Shown here one piece after another: positions 1-6,782 of a stretch of DNA of 24,691 nucleotides; the first letter of the stretch is position 1; each line of letters opens with the position of its first letter. Source of the stretch: JADJPL01 sp964607915 (GTDB lineage Bacteria; Bacteroidota; Bacteroidia; Chitinophagales; Saprospiraceae). The stretch spans positions 1 to 24,691 of the forward strand of contig CAZSMU010000043.1 of assembly GCA_964607915.1 (NCBI GenBank), written 5' to 3'. The position numbers and the translations under genes are program-made. A model generated the notes under the pieces. That model had not been told where the DNA came from. It ran no database searches and saw nothing but the letters and a program-made list of their open reading frames with translations.

Positions 1-36
1 TTTTTCGCCTCCTCGCTAACCACGCGCAATTAAGTC
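1..36 (+). repeat. Right arm of dispersed palindromic repeat (copy C), cut by window edge
   Basis: The first 36 bases align with the right arm of the long copy at 13258-13418. They share a T run, then CCTCCTCGCT, then ACC, then CGCAA and a terminal AAGTC, with a few substitutions and one extra base. The left arm would lie outside the window. The copy ends 11 bp before the ruvC start codon, so it occupies the visible ruvC upstream region. Confidence 0.6.
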
Positions 37-47
37 CAATAAAAACC

Positions 48-614
48 ATGTCCAGCACAACGAGCAGTTTCAACATACTAGGGGTAGATCCCGGGACGAC
101 CGTTTTGGGGTTTGCGGTATTGGAGGTTTGCCAGAAGGAATTGCGGGCCTTAGAGATTGGGGTAGTACAGTTGCACAAATTTGAGGACCACCCTACCCGT
201 TTGAAGCGCATTTTCGAGCGTTTGCAGGGTATTATCGCATTTCACACCCCACGTTTGATGGCCATTGAGGCACCTTTTTACGGAAAAAATCCACAATCCA
301 TGTTGAAGTTGGGCCGGGCGCAGGGGGTAGCGATAGCGGCGGCTATGACCAACGGGTTGGAGGTAGCGGAATTTTCCCCCAAGACCATCAAGCAGTCCGT
401 GACGGGGAACGGGAATGCTTCCAAGGAGCAGGTCGCTGCCATGTTGGCGCAACTGCTGCGCACCCCGATTGAGGATACCTTTCTCGACGCGACCGATGCC
501 TTGGCGGCGGCGGTATGCTGCCACTTTCAATCGGGCACCTCGTTCGGAGGCGGATCTACCAAGAAAGGCTGGAGTGCTTTTTTGAAGGAGAACCCTGGCA
601 GGATGGCCAAATAG
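48..614 (+). CDS. ruvC: Crossover junction endodeoxyribonuclease RuvC
   Basis: RuvC is the Holliday-junction resolvase. As a dimer it makes paired nicks in four-way junctions that RuvAB has moved, completing homologous recombination and fork repair in the cytoplasm. The 188-aa protein has the RNase H-like fold signature: GVDPGT near the start with Asp14, IEAPF with Glu74, and a C-terminal LDATDALAAA segment with Asp147 and Asp150. These four acidic residues match the metal-binding set of the family. The length is slightly above E. coli RuvC (173 aa), with a polar C-terminal tail after about residue 162. The ATG at 48 fits the family N-terminus. ruvA and ruvB are not adjacent, which is usual in Bacteroidota. 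The gene converges on the HIT gene, and its TAG stop begins the 51-bp intergenic stretch that contains repeat copy D. Confidence 0.95.
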   Translation: MSSTTSSFNILGVDPGTTVLGFAVLEVCQKELRALEIGVVQLHKFEDHPTRLKRIFERLQGIIAFHTPRLMAIEAPFYGKNPQSMLKLGRAQGVAIAAAMTNGLEVAEFSPKTIKQSVTGNGNASKEQVAAMLAQLLRTPIEDTFLDATDALAAAVCCHFQSGTSFGGGSTKKGWSAFLKENPGRMAK

Positions 615-662
615 GTTTGCGTATCTGATTTTCCGGTTTTTTGACCCCTCGCGATAAGTCTA
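612..662 (+). repeat. Repeat copy D filling the ruvC/HIT convergent gap
   Basis: Positions 642-662 carry the right terminus of the dispersed repeat (GACCCCTCGCGATAAGTCTA), differing from the long copy at only a few bases. Read on the minus strand, the first three bases of the terminus are the TAG stop codon of the HIT gene. At the other end the ruvC TAG starts a weaker, degenerate match (TAGGTTTGCG). The intergenic space therefore consists almost entirely of repeat-derived sequence bounded by both stop codons. The left half is weakly supported. Confidence 0.5.
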
Positions 663-1055
663 TTCCATTTTAGACGCGATCGCAGCGGCGAGGGCCTGCA
701 TCTCCTCCGGAGGGAACGACAGGTGTGGTTTGGAGAAGTTGATATCCTGCATGGTATGGAGCGGGATCAGGTGGATATGAGCGTGGGGCACTTCCAATCC
801 GATTACGGCTACGCCGACGCGCAGGCAGGGCACGGCTGCTTTAAGGGCGTGGGCGACTTTCTGTGAGAAGGCCATGAGCCTGCCCAGCAGTTCCGGGTCG
901 AGGTCGAAGATATAATCTATTTCTGCTTTCGGGATGACCAGCGTATGTCCTTTCGCTTGAGGGCGGACGTCGAGGAAGGCCAGGAACTCGTCGGTTTCGG
1001 CGACTTTGCAGGCGGGGATTTCCCCGTGCACGATGCGGGTAAAGATAGAAGCCAT
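660..1055 (-). CDS. HIT family (histidine triad) nucleotide-binding hydrolase
   Basis: This 131-aa protein belongs to the HINT/Fhit superfamily of small cytoplasmic hydrolases that act on nucleoside phosphoramidates or dinucleotides. The defining motif HAHIHLIPL is present, with His91, His93 and His95; the middle histidine of the HxHxHxx motif is normally the nucleophile. The N-terminus (MASIFTRIVHGEIP) and the segment RPQAKGHTLVIPK are typical of bacterial HIT proteins, and the length is normal. It starts 20 bp after the greA stop on the same strand, so the two are probably co-transcribed. Its TAG stop codon is the end of a dispersed repeat copy. The physiological substrate cannot be read from the sequence. 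Confidence 0.93.
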   Translation of the reverse strand: MASIFTRIVHGEIPACKVAETDEFLAFLDVRPQAKGHTLVIPKAEIDYIFDLDPELLGRLMAFSQKVAHALKAAVPCLRVGVAVIGLEVPHAHIHLIPLHTMQDINFSKPHLSFPPEEMQALAAAIASKME

Positions 1056-1075
1056 GCGCGGAAGATTGAGCGGTA

Positions 1076-1549
1076 TCAGACCGTGATGTTCACGATTTTG
1101 AATTCGATATTGCCGTTGGGAGTTTTGACCAGGGCGACCTCTCCTACTTTTTTGCCTAACAATCCCTGGCCCATAGGGGAGTTGACGGAAATTTTTTTGG
1201 CTTTGAGGTCTGCCTCAGATTCCGAGACGAGTTGGTAGGTGATGCTCGCCTTATTCTTCAGGTTTTCGATAGTCACTTTAGACAGGACGGTCACCTGGGA
1301 GGTATCCACGCTGGATGCGTCCAGGATACGGGCGCTGGAGAGTTGTTTTTCCAGGTCGTTGATGCGCAGTTCCAGCATACCCTGAGCTTCCTTGGCGGCA
1401 TCGTATTCTGCATTTTCTGACAGATCGCCTTTTTCGCGGGCCTCTGCAATAGCGCGGGCGGCTTCTGCACGCCCTCTTGTTTTCAAATCCTCCAAATCGG
1501 CTTTCAGCCGCTCATACCCTTCACGGGTCATGTAATGGACCGCAGACAT
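1076..1549 (-). CDS. greA: Transcription elongation factor GreA
   Basis: GreA enters the secondary channel of RNA polymerase and stimulates cleavage of backtracked RNA, rescuing stalled complexes. The 157-aa protein has the usual two parts: an N-terminal coiled coil (about residues 8-75) whose tip GDLSENAEYDAA carries the conserved Asp42 and Glu45, equivalent to Asp41 and Glu44 of E. coli GreA, and a C-terminal FKBP-like domain containing the SPMGQGLLGKKVGE segment. Length and start (MSAVHYMTREGYERLK) match the family. It is the first gene of a greA-HIT pair. Its leader of roughly 120 nt contains a promoter-like sequence and, directly after it, a strong hairpin with a T tract (1620-1665). This suggests control by early termination. 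Confidence 0.95.
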   Translation of the reverse strand: MSAVHYMTREGYERLKADLEDLKTRGRAEAARAIAEAREKGDLSENAEYDAAKEAQGMLELRINDLEKQLSSARILDASSVDTSQVTVLSKVTIENLKNKASITYQLVSESEADLKAKKISVNSPMGQGLLGKKVGEVALVKTPNGNIEFKIVNITV

Positions 1550-1600
1550 AGCACAAACTTTTTAAAAAACGGGAACCCGTACAACCATTTGGAAGCGCGG

Positions 1601-1665
1601 GAAAAAAGTTAAAAAAACAAAAAGACAATGGATGCTTTTGGTGGCAAAAACATTCATTGTCTTTT
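1601..1665 (-). terminator. Strong intrinsic terminator hairpin in the porV-like/greA gap (greA leader)
   Basis: Positions 1620-1640 and 1645-1665 form an inverted repeat of 21 bases pairing at 19, around a 4-base loop (1641-1644). On the minus strand the stem is followed by TTGTTTTTTT and then AACTTTTTTC, a classic intrinsic terminator. It could end the transcript of the PorV-like operon. It also lies just downstream of a promoter-like sequence (1674-1704) and upstream of greA, so it could equally terminate transcripts started there and attenuate greA. On the plus strand the stem is not followed by a T tract outside the stem. Confidence 0.8.
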
Positions 1666-1673
1666 GATTGGGA

Positions 1674-1704
1674 CAAAGATACGCACTTTTTCCGAACGAA
1701 TCAA
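1674..1704 (-). promoter_or_regulatory. Bacteroidota-type promoter for greA-HIT
   Basis: Read on the minus strand there is TTG (1704-1702), a 20-nt spacer, then TATCTTTG (1681-1674), an exact match to the Bacteroidota -7 consensus TAnnTTTG with a normal spacing to the -33 TTG. The expected start of transcription is around 1667-1670, only a few bases before the 46-base hairpin at 1665-1620. The -33 TTG lies in one arm of the small hairpin at 1702-1720. Confidence 0.6.
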
Positions 1705-1720
1705 GGGGCGCTTCCCCTTG
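1702..1720 (-). other. Short hairpin just after the PorV-like gene stop
   Basis: CAAGGGG (1702-1708) and CCCCTTG (1714-1720) form a perfect 7-bp stem with a 5-base loop, starting 4 bases after the PorV-like stop codon. No T tract follows on the minus strand, so it is not an intrinsic terminator by itself. It may protect an mRNA 3' end or be fortuitous. Confidence 0.4.
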
Positions 1721-1724
1721 TATC

Positions 1725-2774
1725 TTACAAATTAATGCGTACGGACACATTGTGGGTGCCCTGCCAGATACGGGTTACGGCATATCCGTAGTCTATGGCT
1801 AATCGCGCATTGCGGTTTTCCCGGCTCAGGGGGATTTCTATACTGGCTCCGCCGCTGGGTCCTGCATAGACGGGGGCCTGGGTCTCGTCGGCCACCCCCA
1901 TTTCGTAATTATACCCGCCCCGGAGCATGAAGGACTCGTGCAGGGCGTATTCCACACCCACGCCGATTTGGTCTCCGGAGAAGGAGTTGGAGGTAAAGTT
2001 GCCGAGGAAGGTGATGCGGTGTGCTTCGGAGGGGTACAAGTCCTGGGACAGTCCGATGCTGAGCAGGGAGGGCAGTTCGAATCGGGCGCCGCGCTGTTCC
2101 AGGGTAAGCTGATAAGAGCCTCCGTTGGGGCTGGGGCGCTGTACCGATAGCGCTTCGCCTCTGAACGTCATCGGCGAGCCGACGTTTCGCAGGCTGATTC
2201 CGAATTTAAAGTTGTCTTTGGGGCCGGTCACGTATTGGACTCCGGCGTCTATGGCGAAGCCAAAAGCGGCGACATTGGAGAGGGTTTCGGAGATTCCGCG
2301 CAGCAGGACCCCTACCGATACGCGGTTTTCGAACACATGGGAGTATCCGAAGCCTATATTGAAAAAATTGGGGGAGAACGTCGCGCCGGTACCCTCCGGC
2401 TGGTTGACTGTCGTGACGGGTATTTCACCGAAGTCAACCGCCATGAGATGGATTCCGAAAGCGCCATTGTCGCCCACTTTACGGCTCAGCCCGGCCGCGT
2501 TCAGGCGGATATCGGTTCCCTGGAGGTAGAGGCCCTGTCCGAAGCCTACTTCCAGGCCATTGATTCTGCCCATACCGGCCACGTTGATTTGCATAGCTTC
2601 CACACCGCGCACGAAGGAAGTGCTCATGGCGTGCAGGCCGATGCTGCGGGCCCAGGGGTTCATCAACAATTCGTATGCGCCCGCTTCGCCTTGACGGTCG
2701 GGGTTTCCGCCCAGAGCCGGGAGGGTGGCGAAGACGAAGGCCAAGGCGCTTAGCGAAACTTTTACACCGTTCAT
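1725..2774 (-). CDS. PorV/PorQ-like outer membrane beta-barrel protein
   Basis: This 349-aa protein has an N-terminal hydrophobic signal segment (about residues 1-22) and then the typical start of the PorV/PorQ (UPF0164) family: AGAYELLMNPWARSIGLHAM followed by SFVRGVEAMQINVAGMGR. In better-known members this region reads like 'AR-GLGGA...GVEAIYWNPAGL'. The rest alternates short aromatic/glycine strands with turns (IGFGYSHVFENRVSVGVLLRG, FKFGISLRNVGSPM), as expected for a long-chain FadL-like barrel, and the chain ends in a strand (NVSVRINL). PorV is the outer-membrane shuttle of the type IX secretion system. Whether this paralogue does that job is inference. It lies 33 bp downstream of the 1320-aa secreted protein gene on the same strand, which suggests the two work together. 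The gene ends the operon. Confidence 0.75.
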   Translation of the reverse strand: MNGVKVSLSALAFVFATLPALGGNPDRQGEAGAYELLMNPWARSIGLHAMSTSFVRGVEAMQINVAGMGRINGLEVGFGQGLYLQGTDIRLNAAGLSRKVGDNGAFGIHLMAVDFGEIPVTTVNQPEGTGATFSPNFFNIGFGYSHVFENRVSVGVLLRGISETLSNVAAFGFAIDAGVQYVTGPKDNFKFGISLRNVGSPMTFRGEALSVQRPSPNGGSYQLTLEQRGARFELPSLLSIGLSQDLYPSEAHRITFLGNFTSNSFSGDQIGVGVEYALHESFMLRGGYNYEMGVADETQAPVYAGPSGGASIEIPLSRENRNARLAIDYGYAVTRIWQGTHNVSVRINL

Positions 2775-2807
2775 AGTTCTTTATTTTTCGTGCCCTCTGT
2801 GATTGGC

Positions 2808-5800
2808 TTATAAGCCGGAGGGGTCAAACTTTCTATTTATACCAAACCACTTGATGGTGCGGCGGCCCAGGCCTTCCGCGTCCACCTGGATGAGATAGAC
2901 TCCGCTGGCCACGGGGATTCCCTTGCTGTTTTTGAGGTCCCATTCCAGATCCGGGAGGATTTGTTTTTGGTCAATGGCGCGGTTGTTTCCTCTTGGGGCG
3001 GCCCCGGTTTCGTCCCGTCGGTATTGACGGATGAACTTGCCGTCGAGCGAGTAGATGCTCACCACGCATTTAGCCGGGAGGTTGGTGACCTTAATGGTGG
3101 TTGTGAACTGCGAGATTTCGTAGTCGGAGAATCCGTAGTATGGGTTGGGCACCACGTTGATTTGGTTGAGTGCTTCGTCATAATCGGCCTGTGCCAGGTC
3201 GCCGGCTTGTTTGCCCTCCACGGTAAAGCGGTAGGTTGGATAGCCGTTGCGCTGGCCGACGGCTGAGCTACGCACGGCATAGGGGTTCTTGACGCGCAGC
3301 TTTATCACCACATCGCTGGGGATCAGTCCGTCCTTGTACGACTTCAATTGTGTGCCCGAGCGCAGCATCAGCAGACCGGCCCAGGTAATTTCGCGCACCC
3401 CGCGCACTTTGGCGAGGGAGGGATTTCGGAAGGCCGTTTCGATGCCCTTGCATTCGTCGTAGGGCAGTTTGGTCACATAGACGAAATGTTGTCCGCCGGC
3501 GATATACGGCAGCAGGCTTCCATCGGTTGCCGAGCCGAGCGCCAGGATAGAAGAGGGATTGAACATCATATCCCTACCGTTGTTGAGCACCGCCTCGTTG
3601 AAGCCGCCGTAGGCGGAATTTTCGGCAAAAAAGATGTTCACGCGCTGGCCAGTTTCCACATCCACCGCGTAGCCGGGGAACCACCCGAAGCCTGTGCCCG
3701 GGTTTTGGGTATCCGGGTCGGGCAGTCCGTCGTTATTGGCGTCTTCCTTGCTGACGTTGGGGGAAGAGCGGAGGTCGAAATGGCGGCGGTTGCCCTGGGT
3801 AGGCACGGCCTGAGCCTGATAGAATCGGTTGGCTGCTTCGAGTACGATACAGCGGCTCCAGTAGCGCTTATCGGATGTGAGTACGATATCTACGTTATTC
3901 AGGTCCTGGAGGCGCATCTGGCCCAGGCTGACGGCGTTGCCGCTCAGGTCGGTCCAGGCGGGCGTGATATAACCGGGGAATCGCCCTTCCTTCGTGCGGT
4001 AGTTGGCCAGCGCGTAGGGTACGAAATAGCCCGGCCCGATCTTGCTGAGCGCCTCGGTGGGGTCTTTTACGGCATCCGGTTCCCCGTCTCCGGTCGCTAC
4101 GAAGTTGAACACCTGCTGGTCGAAGTCGGAGAGCGAGGGGGCGAGGCCATCGCGCACCCCGAACACCCAGGGCGCGCTGCCGGTCTGCAGGTATTCCTCC
4201 TCATAGCCTAGGACCCCGTTGGTAGCATCGGCCCGGTCGCCGACATCTTCCGTTTGGCTCAGGGCGATGGAGAAGCCGTAGAGCCGGATAATCTGTTCGT
4301 TGAGTTTTTCCAGCGTTTTTTCAGAAACGATGACGGGGGCGCGGGAGTCGCTGAGGCTGCGCAGTTCCCAGCGGACGGGAGGGTCGGTCAGCACCGTATT
4401 CGACACGTTGCCGTCCACGATGCGCAACTCATAGACTCCGTCTTTGACGTTGAGCGGGTTGAAGATTTTCACTTCGAGGGGGCCTCTGCCGGGGCGATAT
4501 TTGATTTCCCCTTTGAAGGAGCCATCCAGGATGGTTTGGCGCACGGACGATTCCATATCCAGGAAATTAGCTCCGGTGCCGATTCCTTCCAATCGGGTGA
4601 TGGCTACGCCTTCCCCGAAGCGCGCATTGAGTTTGCGGTCTGTGATAGGCCGGGGGATGACGGTATAGAAAGGATTGACTCCATCGCCGATGTTGCGACG
4701 CCCTTCCAGGTAGGGCCGCCGTTGGCCGAGCACCTGTTTGGGATCGAAGGCGCGGTAGTTGTTGTAGGCGTATGCGACTGCGACGAAATAGTATTTTTTG
4801 TGGTTGACCAGTCGGCGGTCGCCCTCGGCAAACTGGTCTTCGGTGATGCGGAAGGTATGCCGGATACCTTGGTCGGAGCCTTCCACTTTGATTTCGGGCA
4901 CGTAGTATTCCTCCCCTGTCGGGTTGTCCACGGTGCGCCAGTTGAAGATTTTTTTCACGTTGTTGCGCACATCCACCTGGAAGATCAGGCGCGCTTTATC
5001 GGGGTTTTCGAAATCGGCGGTAGAGACGCTTGCGCTCGCGAGTTGGTAGATTTTATACCCTTCGAAGCGGTAGAGGCTATCGGTGGCCCCGGCCGGGATT
5101 TGGAGGCCGCGCTGTGCATAGGCTTCGTAGGCATTGTTGGAGGTAACGGTATCGTTGGTCAGCACGGCGATGATTTCGCGGTCGAGTTCGACAAAATCAA
5201 TATCCGGTGCATCGGGGCCGTCGGTAATTTCGAAGCAGTTGTCGAAGAGGGCTTGTGCGATATCGTCTGCTTCGAGGAGTTTGGAAATATCCGGGCAGGG
5301 ATAGATTTGGTCGGCCACCCAGACCACGCCGACGATCAGTTCGTTCACCGCTCCGGGATCCAGGCGGAAGGGGCCGGACGCCTGGATGGTGCGGCGGTCG
5401 CCAAAAGGCAGCCGGGCCGAGCACATAGACCAGCCCTTAGGGTCATTTGGGCGCTCGGTGAAGGCGTATTTGATGGGATAGGTCGTTTCCTGGTACGCAT
5501 CCCCTCCGTAGGTGAAGGGGCTTCCGTCGCGCCAGGAGCCGGACAGGTAGTTATAGTATTCCTGGGCGGTGGAGGGGTCGGTAGTGCCCGGGGGTGGACC
5601 CCCGACACCGGCATTGTTGTAATAAGTAAAAGAAGACATTCCTATTTCGTTACCGTCTTCATCGAGGGGGCCGCGGAAGTAGTCCACGCCGAGGATGGGG
5701 ATTTCCGCGCAATACGTATTGACGCCTCCGGGACAGGCGCAGCCTGTTTGGCCGTCGAGGGCATCTTCGTTGTAGATATACCCCAGGCTCCGGCTGATAT

Positions 5801-6770
5801 CGCAGCCGACGTAATCGTCGGTGAAGCAGCCGAGATCGGCGTCCACCCACACAGCGAAGTAGGTACTATCGATACTCTCCACGGCGCGGTTGATGAGTTT
5901 ATAGCGCTGGAAGGTCATATCGTTCACTTCGTCGTTGGTGGCATAGGAGAAGGCCTGTACCTGTACCTCCATCTGGATAGGGTCTCCCCGGGACTCTGCA
6001 TGTGTACCACCGCCGTCGTTGTATATCCAGAAGATCATCTCGTCGGGGAACTGCGGTTTATCGGTACAGCCCCTGATTTCGATGACGGGGAAATCGCCGC
6101 GGTCGGGGTTGTAGAGGCCATCGCCGTCCTGGTCCCAGAACCCGGCGAGGCCCTGGGACGTATTGGGCAGTTCGAAGCGGTGGACGTCGAAGAAGAACTC
6201 GTTGCCTCGGGCGGGCCAGCCTTTGATATCGCGGGGGATATCCTTAGGGTCGTATGTCGTTCCAGCGAGCTTGGCTTTTTGCCAGTTGCGCAAGTGCTGC
6301 TGTACACTTTCGCCCTTCACCACGAAGAAGCGATCCCATTTTGCGCAGGTTTCCTGATTGGTGCGGCCCGTTTCCGGGTTCAGGGGGCCGGGATAGAAGT
6401 CGAAGGTACCCCCATTGCGGCCATAGGTTTGCGCCGCTACTTTGAGGTTGCCGGCGGGGTCCACCCCACCCAGCCAGACGGCCCCCGCGAAGATAGAGGA
6501 CACCTCCGGGGATCCGGCGGGCACTTTCGGCACGATATAGCGCCCGTCGTTGCTGTTCCACCAGACGTCGCCCCCGGTGGTGAGCCGGGCCCGGACGTTG
6601 TTGATAGCCTGGTCAACCTGGGCGATGGCGTTGTCGCAGTCCGTTCGAAAGCGCGGCTGTACCGTAGCCGGGGTGCTGCGTTTGACGCCCGGGTGAATAT
6701 ATCCGAACGCGGGGGCATGTGCCAGGGCCACCCCTGCCAAAATCAGAAAGCATGTATTACGAAGTCGCAT
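2808..6770 (-). CDS. Large secreted/cell-surface protein with T9SS-like C-terminal domain
   Basis: The function of this 1320-aa protein is unknown. It starts with a signal peptide (about residues 1-23). An N-terminal region of several hundred residues is rich in aromatic and glycine residues, including YIVPKVPAGSPEVSSIFAGA near residue 79. A calcium-loop-like run DQDGDGLYNPDRGD lies at 213-226 and another (DANNDGLPDPD) near residue 1010. The last 115 or so residues, from VPNPYYGFSDYE near 1209, form an Ig-like module (VSIYSLDGKFIRQY, then GVYLIQVDAEG). This resembles the FlgD/T9SS type A C-terminal sorting fold but has an unusual extra tail (RRTIKWFGINRKFDPSGL). Clusters of cysteines occur near residues 350-365. 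It sits 12 bp after the TonB receptor gene and before a PorV-like gene, which points to an exported surface component of one envelope unit. Similar three-gene sets are, to my knowledge, common in Saprospiria genomes. Confidence 0.7.
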   Translation of the reverse strand: MRLRNTCFLILAGVALAHAPAFGYIHPGVKRSTPATVQPRFRTDCDNAIAQVDQAINNVRARLTTGGDVWWNSNDGRYIVPKVPAGSPEVSSIFAGAVWLGGVDPAGNLKVAAQTYGRNGGTFDFYPGPLNPETGRTNQETCAKWDRFFVVKGESVQQHLRNWQKAKLAGTTYDPKDIPRDIKGWPARGNEFFFDVHRFELPNTSQGLAGFWDQDGDGLYNPDRGDFPVIEIRGCTDKPQFPDEMIFWIYNDGGGTHAESRGDPIQMEVQVQAFSYATNDEVNDMTFQRYKLINRAVESIDSTYFAVWVDADLGCFTDDYVGCDISRSLGYIYNEDALDGQTGCACPGGVNTYCAEIPILGVDYFRGPLDEDGNEIGMSSFTYYNNAGVGGPPPGTTDPSTAQEYYNYLSGSWRDGSPFTYGGDAYQETTYPIKYAFTERPNDPKGWSMCSARLPFGDRRTIQASGPFRLDPGAVNELIVGVVWVADQIYPCPDISKLLEADDIAQALFDNCFEITDGPDAPDIDFVELDREIIAVLTNDTVTSNNAYEAYAQRGLQIPAGATDSLYRFEGYKIYQLASASVSTADFENPDKARLIFQVDVRNNVKKIFNWRTVDNPTGEEYYVPEIKVEGSDQGIRHTFRITEDQFAEGDRRLVNHKKYYFVAVAYAYNNYRAFDPKQVLGQRRPYLEGRRNIGDGVNPFYTVIPRPITDRKLNARFGEGVAITRLEGIGTGANFLDMESSVRQTILDGSFKGEIKYRPGRGPLEVKIFNPLNVKDGVYELRIVDGNVSNTVLTDPPVRWELRSLSDSRAPVIVSEKTLEKLNEQIIRLYGFSIALSQTEDVGDRADATNGVLGYEEEYLQTGSAPWVFGVRDGLAPSLSDFDQQVFNFVATGDGEPDAVKDPTEALSKIGPGYFVPYALANYRTKEGRFPGYITPAWTDLSGNAVSLGQMRLQDLNNVDIVLTSDKRYWSRCIVLEAANRFYQAQAVPTQGNRRHFDLRSSPNVSKEDANNDGLPDPDTQNPGTGFGWFPGYAVDVETGQRVNIFFAENSAYGGFNEAVLNNGRDMMFNPSSILALGSATDGSLLPYIAGGQHFVYVTKLPYDECKGIETAFRNPSLAKVRGVREITWAGLLMLRSGTQLKSYKDGLIPSDVVIKLRVKNPYAVRSSAVGQRNGYPTYRFTVEGKQAGDLAQADYDEALNQINVVPNPYYGFSDYEISQFTTTIKVTNLPAKCVVSIYSLDGKFIRQYRRDETGAAPRGNNRAIDQKQILPDLEWDLKNSKGIPVASGVYLIQVDAEGLGRRTIKWFGINRKFDPSGL

Positions 6771-6782
6771 AGCGGCTATTTT

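Noticed and set aside
612..662. Intrinsic terminator between ruvC and the HIT gene
   Set aside because: There is a T run (GGTTTTTTG), but no stable stem precedes it on the plus strand, and none is followed by a T tract on the minus strand.
1569..1580. ACGGGAACCCGT inverted repeat followed on the minus strand by a T run, as a second greA leader terminator
   Set aside because: The stem is only 4-5 bp with a minimal loop, far weaker than the hairpin at 1620-1665, and could easily be chance.
1562..1750. A 62-codon minus-strand frame in the greA upstream region
   Set aside because: It runs through the terminator hairpin and promoter-like sequence and overlaps the PorV-like stop. There is no coding signature; the region is better explained as regulatory.
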